Assembly: GCF_900111925.1 (NCBI RefSeq)
Contig: NZ_FOKA01000012.1
Location: 1 to 64,000 of the forward strand
Source: Cellulomonas marina
GTDB lineage: Bacteria > Actinomycetota > Actinomycetes > Actinomycetales > Cellulomonadaceae
Reading direction: 5' to 3'
Length of the DNA stretch: 64,000 bases
The notes under the pieces were generated by a model. It was not told where the DNA came from. It was given only the letters and a program-made list of their open reading frames with translations, and did no database searches. Each line of letters begins with the position of its first letter. The stretch's first letter is position 1. The position numbers and the translations under genes are program-made. Of this stretch, positions 1 to 7,288 are shown piece by piece.

Positions 1-244
1 GCTTGGGCACCGCCACCTCGATCGTCCCGACCCGGGTGTCCAGGTCCCGGTGCCGGTACCCGTTGCGGCGGTTGACCCGGTCCTGGCTGCGCTGGCCCCA
101 CTCGGCGCCGCACACCGCGTCGGCATCCGCCGAGAGCAGCACGTCGATGAACGTGCTCAGCAGGTGACGCATCAGATCTGGGGAAGCCTGCTCCAGGTGC
201 TCGTGCAAGAACCGGGCAGGGTCGATACTCGTCGGTGCGGTCAT
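1..244 (-). CDS. IS256-family transposase, N-terminal part (cut by window edge)
   Basis: This is the first 81 residues of a mutator-type (IS256 family) transposase, a DDE enzyme that moves its element by copy-out/paste-in. The start is the ATG at 244-242. The visible part contains the family's N-terminal signature: the helix QASPDLMRHLLSTFIDVLL, then a CGAEW block, then RRNGYRHRDLDTRVGTIEV. It closely resembles the IS1081 transposase N-terminus. The catalytic Asp and Glu residues lie off the left edge, so whether the gene is intact cannot be judged. It reads away from the neighbouring gene remnant. Confidence 0.9.
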   Translation of the reverse strand, partial: MTAPTSIDPARFLHEHLEQASPDLMRHLLSTFIDVLLSADADAVCGAEWGQRSQDRVNRRNGYRHRDLDTRVGTIEVAVPK

Positions 245-298
245 CGTGTTGCTCCACTTCGAGAGTGCTGTGAGAGGTTCACTCGAAGGGTCACGCGG
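1..298 (-). mobile_element. partial IS256-family insertion sequence (IS1081-like), one end only
   Basis: The left edge holds one end of an insertion sequence that continues outside the window. It consists of the transposase 5' end plus about 50 bp of non-coding end. On the minus strand the presumed terminus around 297 begins CGCGTGACCCTTCGA, which resembles my recollection of the IS1081 terminal repeat. The exact boundary and target duplication cannot be fixed without the other end. Confidence 0.7.
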
Positions 299-659
299 TG
301 ACCGCGTCCTCGTCTACGACGACGCGCCCACCGGGCTACCGGTACACCACTCTGCTGGACTCAACTCAGGGACGTTGCTCGGTGCGGTGAGCAACGACGG
401 TGAGGTGGATGCTGAGGTCGTCGTTTCGATCATGGACCGCGACCCGGCAGCGACCATCGAGGTGACTGCTGGGCAGACGGTGCTGTTGGGGCCGCGGGAC
501 ACGCGCGTGCGTCTGGCCGACATGCCGCAGCCTCCGGGCGCGACCGTGGAGATGACATTCGCATCGCCTGAGCACGGCACGGCGACCCTGGAGCTTCCGG
601 TCCTGGACGACACGTTCGAGCGGTACGAGGAGTTGGTGCCCACTTCGAGTGGTCGTTGA
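298..659 (+). pseudogene. 3' remnant of a probable lipoprotein gene, truncated by the IS
   Basis: An open frame runs to the TGA at 657-659. From about GDRVLVYDD onward its composition is protein-like, with a beta-rich core (GTLLGAVSNDGEVDAEVVV, then VTAGQTVLLGP) and the tail LPVLDDTFERYEELVP. This pattern (anion-like beta sandwich, VLDxTxxxYxxLVP end) recalls the C-terminal half of small secreted lipoproteins common in actinobacteria. That assignment is from memory and tentative. No signal peptide or lipobox is present and the frame runs straight into the IS end, so the N-terminal part appears lost. G+C is visibly lower (about 62% in one 60-base line) than in the next gene. Otherwise: a native but weakly biased hypothetical gene. 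Confidence 0.55.
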
Positions 660-674
660 GCGACCGGGCCGCCC

Positions 675-680
675 TACGAT
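675..680 (+). promoter_or_regulatory. -10-like hexamer of the lectin gene
   Basis: TACGAT lies 7 nt before the GTG at 688, with no Shine-Dalgarno sequence between. This spacing suggests a leaderless mRNA and supports 688 rather than the upstream GTG at 649. Confidence 0.5.
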
Positions 681-687
681 CCGCACC

Positions 688-1848
688 GTGCTCACCTCCT
701 CGCGCGGCGCCGCCCGTCCGCCCCGGCGCGCCCGCGCCGCACTGCTCGTCGCCGTCGCCCTGGCCCTCGTCGTCCCCCTCGGCGCCGCCCGGCCCGCCGC
801 GGCGGCCGATCGCGGGAGCTCCCTGCTCGTCGGGCAGGAGCTGCTCGTCGGTGACCGCCTCCTCGGACACGGCACCGAGCTGGTCCTGCAGGGCGACGGC
901 AACCTGGTGCTCTACGTGTCCGGCACCGCGGCGTGGCACGCGGGGACGGCCGGGACCGATGCGGACCGCTTCGCCGTGCAGACCGACGGCAACGCCGTCC
1001 TCTACGACCGGGCGGGGCGCCCGCTGTGGCAGTCCGGGACGCGCGGCGAGGGCGTGCGCCTCGAGGTGGGCACGGGCCCGGGCCTCGATCTGTACGCGGG
1101 GGACGGGCGGCTCCTCTGGACCGTCCGGCGGCCGACGGTCCCGGCGGAGATCGGCCTCGACACACGGGTGACCCAGATGCTCTCGCCGAACGGCGCCGTC
1201 CGGCTCTCGGTCGACACCGGCGACTGGTCCGTGCGCGCTCTCGGGGCGACGGTCTGGCACACCCAGACGCGCGGGGGCGACGTCACCCTCGTGCTGCAGG
1301 GCGACGGCAACCTCGTGGCCTACCACCCGAGCGGTCGGCCGCTGTGGCAGTCCGGCACCGCGGGACGCGGGGTCGTGCGGCTCGTCCTCCAGGACGACAC
1401 GAACCTCGTCCTGTACACGGCCGAGGGCCGGGCCGCCTGGTCCTCGTCATGGTCGCCTCGCATGCCCGGCGACTGCCTGTCCTTCGGCAACGCGCTCTGC
1501 ACCGGTCAGGTGCTCCTGCCCGGGGACGAGCTGCGGACCGGACTGCCCGACGACCCCGCGCCCCACCGGCTCGTGCTGCAGCGCGACGGTAACCTCGTGC
1601 GGTACGCGCCCGACGGTCGCGCGACGTGGTCCTCCGGCACCGTCGGCTCCGTCGCCGTCGAGCTCGGCCTGCGTCGTGACGGCGAGGCGGAGCTGCGCCG
1701 GGCGGACGGTTCCGTCGTGTGGACGAGCAGGACCGCGGCGGACATGAGCAGGGCCCCGTGGTCCTGGCTGGTCACGCCCTACGTGGGCATCGCCGCCGAC
1801 GGGTCCCTGTGGGTGGACCGGTTCAGCGGCAGGGCGACCTTCGCCTGA
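688..1848 (+). CDS. secreted bulb-type mannose-binding lectin-domain protein
   Basis: The product (386 aa) starts with a classical signal peptide: an Arg-rich n-region, a hydrophobic stretch ALLVAVALALVV, and an AAAA-type cleavage region near residue 40. The rest is built from B-lectin (D-mannose-binding, monocot-lectin) beta-prism repeats. Five copies of the Q-x-D-x-N-x-V-x-Y carbohydrate motif are visible: QGDGNLVLY, QTDGNAVLY, QGDGNLVAY, QDDTNLVLY and QRDGNLVRY. These fit about three domains. Two Cys residues (DCLSFGNALC) may form a disulfide. There is no catalytic domain or anchor, so it is probably a free secreted sugar-binding protein. Such proteins bind mannose-rich glycans; the target here is unknown. 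The start is chosen from the -10-like hexamer at 675. Confidence 0.85.
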   Translation: MLTSSRGAARPPRRARAALLVAVALALVVPLGAARPAAAADRGSSLLVGQELLVGDRLLGHGTELVLQGDGNLVLYVSGTAAWHAGTAGTDADRFAVQTDGNAVLYDRAGRPLWQSGTRGEGVRLEVGTGPGLDLYAGDGRLLWTVRRPTVPAEIGLDTRVTQMLSPNGAVRLSVDTGDWSVRALGATVWHTQTRGGDVTLVLQGDGNLVAYHPSGRPLWQSGTAGRGVVRLVLQDDTNLVLYTAEGRAAWSSSWSPRMPGDCLSFGNALCTGQVLLPGDELRTGLPDDPAPHRLVLQRDGNLVRYAPDGRATWSSGTVGSVAVELGLRRDGEAELRRADGSVVWTSRTAADMSRAPWSWLVTPYVGIAADGSLWVDRFSGRATFA

Positions 1849-1917
1849 CGTCGGCGGGCGTCCGTGCTCGGGCCGGGCGCACCGGAGGAGCGCCGGCGGC
1901 GGCCATCGACGCACCCG

Positions 1918-2118
1918 TCAGGGCCCCTCGTCAACGAGCACGCCCGCGGGGCTCGCGGCCGCGGCGCGCCGGGCCGCCGCCGCCCGGATGCGGGCGCGTC
2001 GCAGCACGGCCCATCGTCGGCGCAGCACCACCAGCACCCACCCGACCAGGACGGGCAGCCCTGCGGTGAGCAGGGCCCCCGCCACCACCCACGCCACCAG
2101 GCCCGACAGCACGCTCAC
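1918..2118 (-). CDS. small membrane protein, unknown
   Basis: A 66-residue product starts at a GTG (2118). It has a hydrophobic stretch over residues 4-32, long enough for one helix or a tight hairpin, followed by a strongly basic cytoplasmic-type tail rich in Arg and Ala (RRRWAVLRRARIR). It sits convergent to the lectin gene and downstream of the MHS transporter, with no overlap. I do not recognise the family. The hydrophobic/basic partition argues that it is real, but no clear ribosome-binding site precedes it, so a chance frame in GC-rich DNA remains possible. Confidence 0.45.
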   Translation of the reverse strand: MSVLSGLVAWVVAGALLTAGLPVLVGWVLVVLRRRWAVLRRARIRAAAARRAAAASPAGVLVDEGP

Positions 2119-2244
2119 CCCGTGACTGTCGGTCCCGGTCGCGACCGTGTCCCGGTGGGTGGCCGGTTGTCACCCGGTACATCACCCGTCCGGATGACCC
2201 GCGGTCGAGCGAGGGGGTTCGACGGCGCTGCCGCCGCGGGACGG

Positions 2245-3645
2245 TCAGCGGGCGCCGACCGCCGCTCGCTCCCCCTCGGCGGGCACGGCGTCGTCCATCT
2301 CGACGTCGCGGGTCTCCCGCGAGAGCGTCAGGGCGACGAGCGTCACGACGGCCGCGGCGCTGAGGTAGACGCCCACCAGCCACGGGCTGCCGCCGGCCCG
2401 CGCCCAGAGCGCGACCGCGACGATCGGCGCGAGCGCCGCGCCGAGGATGGAGCTGACGTTGTAGGCGATGGCCGAACCCGTGTACCGCACGTGGGTCGGG
2501 AACAGCTCGGGCAGCAGCGCGCCCATGGGGCCGAAGGTCGCGCCCATGAGCGTGAAGCCCAGGACGAGGAACGCCTGCACGAGCGCGCCCGTGAACGCCC
2601 GGTCGGGCCGGTCGGCGAGGAGCAGCGCGAAGGTCAGCCCGAAGACGGCGATGAGCGCCGTGACGACGAGCAGCAGCCGCCGGCGCCCGACGGTGTCCGC
2701 CACGGGCCCGGACAGCAGCGTGAACAGGCCGAAGAACACCACGCCGACGATCTGCATAAGCACGACGTGCGTGTAGGGGATGCCGAGACCCGGCGTCGCG
2801 GCGTCCTGCCCGGCGGTGGCGTAGCTCAGCGTGAAGCTCGTCATCAGGTAGAACAGCACGTAGGTCGCCAGCATGATGAACGTCCCGAGGACGAGCGCGC
2901 GGCCGTGGTTGCGGACCGCGTCACCGAGCGGCAGGCGACGGATGGCGCCCGCCTCCTCGACCTTCGTGAACGCGGTGGACTCGACCAGCCGCAGCCGCAC
3001 CCACAGGCCGACGACCACCATCACCGCGGAGAACAGGAACGGGATCCGCCAGCCCCAGGACAGGAACGCCTCGGAGGGCAGGAGCGGGTCCTGCGCGTGC
3101 GGCAGCGCCGCGTTGATGCTGAGGAACAACCCGTTGGCGATGATGAAGCCCAGCGGTGCACCGAGTTGCGGGAACGTGCCGTACCAGGCGCGCTTGCCGC
3201 GCGGCGCGTTCTCCGTGGCGACGAGCGCGGCGCCCGACCACTCCCCGCCGAGCGCGAAGCCCTGCGCGAGGCGCAGGACGAGCAGGAGCGCGGGGGCGAG
3301 CAGCCCGACCTGGTCGTACGTCGGCAGCACGCCGATGAGGAACGTCGCCACGCCCATCACCAGCAGCGACCCGACGAGCGTCGCCTTGCGGCCGCGTCGG
3401 TCCCCCAGGTGCCCGAACACCACGGCTCCGACCGGCCGCGCGACCATCGCGGCGCCGAACACCGCGAAGGAGGCGAGCAGTGCGGTCGTCTCGTTGCCGG
3501 TCGGGAAGAACAGCCGCGGGAAGACCAGGACGGCGGCCGTGGCGTAGACGTAGAAGTCGTAGAACTCGATCGTCGTGCCGACGAGGCTGGCGGTGACGAC
3601 GCGGGACCGGCTGTTCGCCGGGGCGGGGGCTGGTGCGACGGACAT
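2245..3645 (-). CDS. MFS transporter, metabolite:H+ symporter (MHS) family
   Basis: This 466-residue protein has 12 predicted membrane segments and the MHS hallmarks. TIEFYDFYVYATAA forms the first helix, GHLGDRRGRK is the loop 2-3 motif, and RLAQGFALGGEWSGAAL is in helix 4. VADTVGRRRLL is the second-half copy of the loop motif. Relatives import dicarboxylates, shikimate, alpha-ketoglutarate or osmolytes with protons at the cytoplasmic membrane. The substrate cannot be read from sequence. It is the last gene of the minus-strand run that carries the ureide genes, 64 bp after the Gly-rich protein gene, so import of a carbon or nitrogen source for that pathway is plausible but inferred. The start is the ATG at 3645. 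Confidence 0.85.
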   Translation of the reverse strand: MSVAPAPAPANSRSRVVTASLVGTTIEFYDFYVYATAAVLVFPRLFFPTGNETTALLASFAVFGAAMVARPVGAVVFGHLGDRRGRKATLVGSLLVMGVATFLIGVLPTYDQVGLLAPALLLVLRLAQGFALGGEWSGAALVATENAPRGKRAWYGTFPQLGAPLGFIIANGLFLSINAALPHAQDPLLPSEAFLSWGWRIPFLFSAVMVVVGLWVRLRLVESTAFTKVEEAGAIRRLPLGDAVRNHGRALVLGTFIMLATYVLFYLMTSFTLSYATAGQDAATPGLGIPYTHVVLMQIVGVVFFGLFTLLSGPVADTVGRRRLLLVVTALIAVFGLTFALLLADRPDRAFTGALVQAFLVLGFTLMGATFGPMGALLPELFPTHVRYTGSAIAYNVSSILGAALAPIVAVALWARAGGSPWLVGVYLSAAAVVTLVALTLSRETRDVEMDDAVPAEGERAAVGAR

Positions 3646-3709
3646 GGCCGGCGACGCTACGTCCGTTCCAGCACTCGGACCGAGTGGGACCAGCAGATGG
3701 GACGAACCG

Positions 3710-4546
3710 TCAGAAGTCTCCGCCGTCGAAGCCGCCCGCATCGAAGCCACCCGCATCGAAGCCGCCCGCATCGAAGCCGCCATCGAAGCCGCCGCCGTCG
3801 AACCCCGGGTCCTCGTAGCCGCCGCCGTCCGCCTGCACGTCGCCACCTGTGTCGGCGGCGTCGCCGTCGCCGTACCCGTCGCCGTAGCCGTCCGCGTAGG
3901 CGTCCTGCATGTCCCCGGCGCCGAACCCGTCACCCATGTCGAACATCGCGTCGGCGATCGCGGTGCCGACGAAGGCGCCGGCCACGCTCGCGAGCAGCGA
4001 ACCGGCGAGCATGCCGCCCATCGACATGCCACCGCCCCCGAACCCGCCCCCGAACCCGCCGCCGTAGCCGCCGCCGTACCCGCCACCGCCGAAGGACCGC
4101 TCGAGCGTGCCCGGCCGGCGCAGCTCGGCGCGCGTGGCCATGCGCGCCAGGGACCGCGGGTCGTCGGCGGTCGACCGCTCCCCCGGCGGCACCTGGTCGG
4201 AGAGCTGCTCCAGCACCTGACGCCGCTGCTGCGGCGTGAGGGCCGCGAAGGCCTCCGCGTGCGCCTCCTCGATGCGCTCCGGCGGTGCGGTGCGCAGCAG
4301 GTAGCGGTAGCGCTCGACCGCCTGCTCGTCGGACAGGGCGGCACCGCGGCCGCCGGCCGGGCTCCCGGCGCCGCCGGGCGCGGGCGCGCCGGCCCCGCCG
4401 GGCGCCTGCCACGGGTCACCGGTGCCGTTCCACCCCGGGGCCGGCGCCGCGGTGGTGGCCCGGCTGCCGCTGTCGCGCCCGTCGCCCTGCCCGTGGCCGC
4501 GCCCGTCGCCGCGCACGCGTCCCAGGAGCCGGTCGAGCAGTCCCAT
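3710..4546 (-). CDS. Gly-rich protein with a helical middle domain, unknown function
   Basis: The product has 278 residues. The N-terminus MGLLDRLLGRVRGDG is amphipathic. A Pro/Ala/Gly linker follows to about residue 70. A conserved-looking helical domain then covers about 70-145 (ERYRYLLRTAPPERIEEAHAEAF, LTPQQRRQVLEQL). Next comes a Gly-rich run, a glycine-zipper-like hydrophobic segment (GMLAGSLLASVAGAFVGTAIADAMF), and an acidic Gly/Asp/Phe tail with pentapeptide repeats FDAGG. Similar proteins are widely but loosely labelled in actinobacteria and have no established role. It lies 76 bp after the allantoate amidohydrolase gene on the same strand. The tail repeat is encoded by an exact 15-bp DNA repeat. 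Confidence 0.75.
   Translation of the reverse strand: MGLLDRLLGRVRGDGRGHGQGDGRDSGSRATTAAPAPGWNGTGDPWQAPGGAGAPAPGGAGSPAGGRGAALSDEQAVERYRYLLRTAPPERIEEAHAEAFAALTPQQRRQVLEQLSDQVPPGERSTADDPRSLARMATRAELRRPGTLERSFGGGGYGGGYGGGFGGGFGGGGMSMGGMLAGSLLASVAGAFVGTAIADAMFDMGDGFGAGDMQDAYADGYGDGYGDGDAADTGGDVQADGGGYEDPGFDGGGFDGGFDAGGFDAGGFDAGGFDGGDF
3726..3781. repeat. 15-bp tandem repeat in the Gly-rich gene
   Basis: Three units of tcgaagccgcccgca (the middle one with one change) plus a partial fourth encode FDAGG pentapeptides at the C-terminus. Copy-number change would keep frame. Confidence 0.9.
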
Positions 4547-4622
4547 CGTGGCCTCCGTCGTCGTCGTGCGGCCCGGCGGCCGCGCCCGTCCCCCGGCGCC
4601 CACTCTTCCCGGCGGAGGCCGC

Positions 4623-5945
4623 TCAGGCCACCGCGCGCTCGTGCGCGAGGTGCACGACGGCGGCCGCGAGCGCCGCGATGCCGCGCTCGACGTCGGCGGC
4701 GGCGACCCCCTCGTCGGGGTGGTGGCTGATGCCGTCCGGGTTCCGCAGGAAGAGCATGCCCACGTCGGTGAGGCGCGCGACGGCCATGCCGTCGTGGCCG
4801 GCGCGGGAGAACAGGGACGCCGCCTCGCGCTGGCCGGTCGCGCCGATGCCGGCGTGCAGGACGTCCTGGAACAGCCCGCCGCACCGCACCGCCGGCGCGT
4901 CGTGCACCGTGCGGGCCGACCACGTCAGCCCCCGGCGCCCGGTGATCGCGTCGAGCTCGGCGGCGATGCGGGACCAGGTGGCGTCCCGCGTCTCGTCGAG
5001 CTCGCCGCGCAGGTCCAGCGACAGCCGCACCTCCCCCGGGACGACGTTCGCCGCTCCCGGGAACGCCTCGAGCTGCCCGACCGTGCCGACGACGTGGTGC
5101 TCGCCGCGGCAGATGCGCTCGACGGCGAGCACCGCCTCGCTGGCGCCGACGAGCGCGTCCCGGCGCGCGTCGTAGGGCGTGCCGCCGGCGTGCCGCGCCT
5201 CCCCGACGACGGACAGCGCGTACCGCCGCGCGGAGGCGATGGACGTGACGACGCCCAGGGCCTCGCCCTGCCGGTCCAGCTCCGGACCCTGCTCGATGTG
5301 CGCCTCGAGGTACCCCACGAGGTCGGCGGGCGCCCGCGCGGCCTCGGCCACGCGGGCGGGGTCGAGCCCGAAGGCGGTGAGGGCCTCGCGCAGGGTCACG
5401 CCGTCGCCGTCGCGCAGGTCCCACCACGCGGGGTCCCACGCACCGGCCAGTGCGGCGCTGCCGAGCAGCGCCCGGCCGAACCGCGCACCCTCCTCGTCCC
5501 AGAAGGCGACGACCTCGAGCCCGAACGGCCAGGACGGCACGTGCGCGGCCAGCAGCCGCACGACCTCGACGGCCATGAGGACGCCGACGATGCCGTCGTA
5601 GCGGCCCGCGTCGCGCACGGTGTCCAGGTGCGAGCCGAGCAGCAGGACGGGCCCGTCGGGGTCGCGGCCGGGCAGGCGGCCGACGAGGTTGCCGACGGCG
5701 TCCTGCCGGGTCGTCAACCCGGCCTCCGTCATCCAGCGGGCCGCGACGCGGTTGGTCCGGGCGTGCTCGGGTGACAGGTAGACGCGCTCGATGCCGCCGG
5801 TCATCGACGTGATGGCGGCGAGCTCGTCGCACCGTGCCATCACACGGCGGGCCGCGGCGTGCACGAGGTCCGGCGGCAGCGGCGGCAGGGCGCCGGTGCC
5901 GGTGCCGGTGCCGGTGCCGGTGCCGGTGCCGATGGCCGGGCTCAC
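4623..5945 (-). CDS. allC: allantoate amidohydrolase (M20 family)
   Basis: This 440-residue enzyme belongs to the Zn/Mn-dependent M20 amidohydrolases. It would hydrolyse allantoate to (S)-ureidoglycine, CO2 and ammonia in the cytoplasm. Visible metal and catalytic residues are H106 and D108 (GSHLDT), D117 (GRYDG) and E151-E152 (FWDEEGARF). The dimerisation-domain segment EARHAGGTPYDARRDAL is also present, and the last metal ligand lies in ISHHPDEG. N-carbamoyl-amino-acid hydrolases are close relatives. The adjacent pucG and allB make allantoate the likely substrate. The GTG start (5945) overlaps the pucG TGA in a GTGA, so translation is probably coupled. The first 18 residues contain a Gly-Thr repeat absent from typical relatives; the conserved fold begins near residue 23. 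Confidence 0.85.
   Translation of the reverse strand: MSPAIGTGTGTGTGTGTGALPPLPPDLVHAAARRVMARCDELAAITSMTGGIERVYLSPEHARTNRVAARWMTEAGLTTRQDAVGNLVGRLPGRDPDGPVLLLGSHLDTVRDAGRYDGIVGVLMAVEVVRLLAAHVPSWPFGLEVVAFWDEEGARFGRALLGSAALAGAWDPAWWDLRDGDGVTLREALTAFGLDPARVAEAARAPADLVGYLEAHIEQGPELDRQGEALGVVTSIASARRYALSVVGEARHAGGTPYDARRDALVGASEAVLAVERICRGEHHVVGTVGQLEAFPGAANVVPGEVRLSLDLRGELDETRDATWSRIAAELDAITGRRGLTWSARTVHDAPAVRCGGLFQDVLHAGIGATGQREAASLFSRAGHDGMAVARLTDVGMLFLRNPDGISHHPDEGVAAADVERGIAALAAAVVHLAHERAVA
5895..5930. repeat. 6-bp tandem repeat (ggtgcc x6)
   Basis: Six exact copies of ggtgcc lie just inside the allantoate amidohydrolase gene and encode (Gly-Thr)6 near the N-terminus. The unit is a multiple of three, so slippage would change length but not frame. 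Confidence 0.95.
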
Positions 5946-7222
5946 GGGGCGCGCACCTCGTCGTACACCGCGTACGCGGCGTCGACCCCGCCGCCGGGCG
6001 GCACCCGCACCCCGCCGCGGCGCAGCACCTGCTCGAGCGCGGCGAGCGTGAGCAGCACGGTGTCCTGGCGGGCGTTGTAGCCCATGGTGCCGATCCGCCA
6101 CACGCGGCCGTGCAGCGGCCCGAAGGAGGTGCCGATCTCGATGCCGAAGTCGGCGAGCATCGCGGCGCGGCCGGCGTCGCCGTCCAGGCCGGCGGGGATC
6201 TCCACCGCGACGACGTTGTGCATCTTGTGCGCCACGTCGCCGAAGACCTGCAGGCCCAGGCCGCGCACGCCGGCCAGCATGGCCCGGCCGTGCAGTGCGT
6301 GCCGGTCGATGACGGCCTGCCGGCCCTCCTCGAGCAGGATCCGGGCGCACTCGCGGGCGGCGTAGAGCATGCTCGTCGCCTCCGTGTGGTGGTTCAGGCG
6401 CCGCGGCCCCCAGTAGTCAAGGATCATGCCGAGGTCGAAGTAGTTCGAGCGGATGGGGTCGTCGGCGTCCGCGTCGCCCTCCTCGCGGATGCCCGCCTCG
6501 ACGCGGGAGCGCGCCCGGACGACCTCCACCGCCCGGGGGGACAGGGTGATCGGCGCGCTCCCCGACGGCCCGGCCAGGCACTTCTGCAGGCCGGCGGTCG
6601 CCGCGTCCAGGCCCCACGCGTCCGCCTCGAAGGGGTTGCCGCCCAGCGACGCGGTGGCGTCGGTGTAGAACAGCACGCCGTGCCGGGCGCAGATCTCGCC
6701 GAGGTCCTCCAACGGCTGGCACATCGTCGTCGACGTGTCCCCCTGCACGACGGCCAGGAGGTGCGGGCGCACGCGCACGACCGCCTCCTCGACCGCCGCC
6801 GGCGTGACGACCTGCCCCCACGGCGCCTCGACCGTGTGCACCTCGGCCTGCGCGCGGTGGGCGATCTCCGTCAGCAGGTGCCCGAACCGCCCGAACACGG
6901 GGACGAGGACGCGCTGACCCGGCCGCACGAGCGACACGAGCGCCGCCTCGATGCCCGCCCGGGACGTGCCGTCGACGAGGAACGTCGCCTCGTTCGTCGT
7001 CGCCCAGACCTGCCGGTACAGCGCCATGGTGTCGTTCATGTAGCCGGTCATCACGGGGTCGTACTGCCCGATCAGCGGCGTCGACAGCGCGCGCAGGACG
7101 CGGGGGTCCGCGTCGATGGGACCGGGGCCCATGAGCAGGCGCGCGGGCGGGTTGACCGGGCCGGGCAGGTACGCGGCCGGCAGGGATGTGGCGGGTGCGG
7201 GTGTGGCGGGCAGGGCGGTCAC
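5942..7222 (-). CDS. pucG: (S)-ureidoglycine-glyoxylate aminotransferase
   Basis: This 426-residue class V aminotransferase depends on PLP. PucG transfers the amino group of ureidoglycine to glyoxylate, giving oxalurate and glycine. The PLP-binding Lys is K214 in LQKCLAGPSG and the pyridine-nitrogen Asp is D188 in YTDATAS. LLMGPGPIDADPRVL and QYDP near the N-terminus match the AGXT/PucG subgroup. Alanine- or serine-glyoxylate aminotransferases are similar, but direct translational coupling with allC and the nearby allantoinase favour PucG. The GTG start at 7222 has GAGAGG about 8 nt upstream on the minus strand. The gene is 66 bp downstream of the AtzH-like/amidase gene and so probably belongs to the same transcript. 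Confidence 0.85.
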   Translation of the reverse strand: MTALPATPAPATSLPAAYLPGPVNPPARLLMGPGPIDADPRVLRALSTPLIGQYDPVMTGYMNDTMALYRQVWATTNEATFLVDGTSRAGIEAALVSLVRPGQRVLVPVFGRFGHLLTEIAHRAQAEVHTVEAPWGQVVTPAAVEEAVVRVRPHLLAVVQGDTSTTMCQPLEDLGEICARHGVLFYTDATASLGGNPFEADAWGLDAATAGLQKCLAGPSGSAPITLSPRAVEVVRARSRVEAGIREEGDADADDPIRSNYFDLGMILDYWGPRRLNHHTEATSMLYAARECARILLEEGRQAVIDRHALHGRAMLAGVRGLGLQVFGDVAHKMHNVVAVEIPAGLDGDAGRAAMLADFGIEIGTSFGPLHGRVWRIGTMGYNARQDTVLLTLAALEQVLRRGGVRVPPGGGVDAAYAVYDEVRAP

Positions 7223-7288
7223 GCGGGGCCTCTCGGGTGGTGACGGGGCGGGGCGGTGGGACAGGGGGCGTGGACGAGGGCGAGGCGG

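Noticed and set aside
2245-5832. A possible giant fusion of the MHS transporter with upstream sequence
   Set aside because: Only the part after 3645 (minus strand) is protein-like; the rest is the out-of-frame shadow of the Gly-rich and allantoate amidohydrolase genes.
5895-5930. Phase variation of allantoate amidohydrolase by the ggtgcc repeat
   Set aside because: The unit is 6 bp, so slippage cannot shift frame; only linker length would change.
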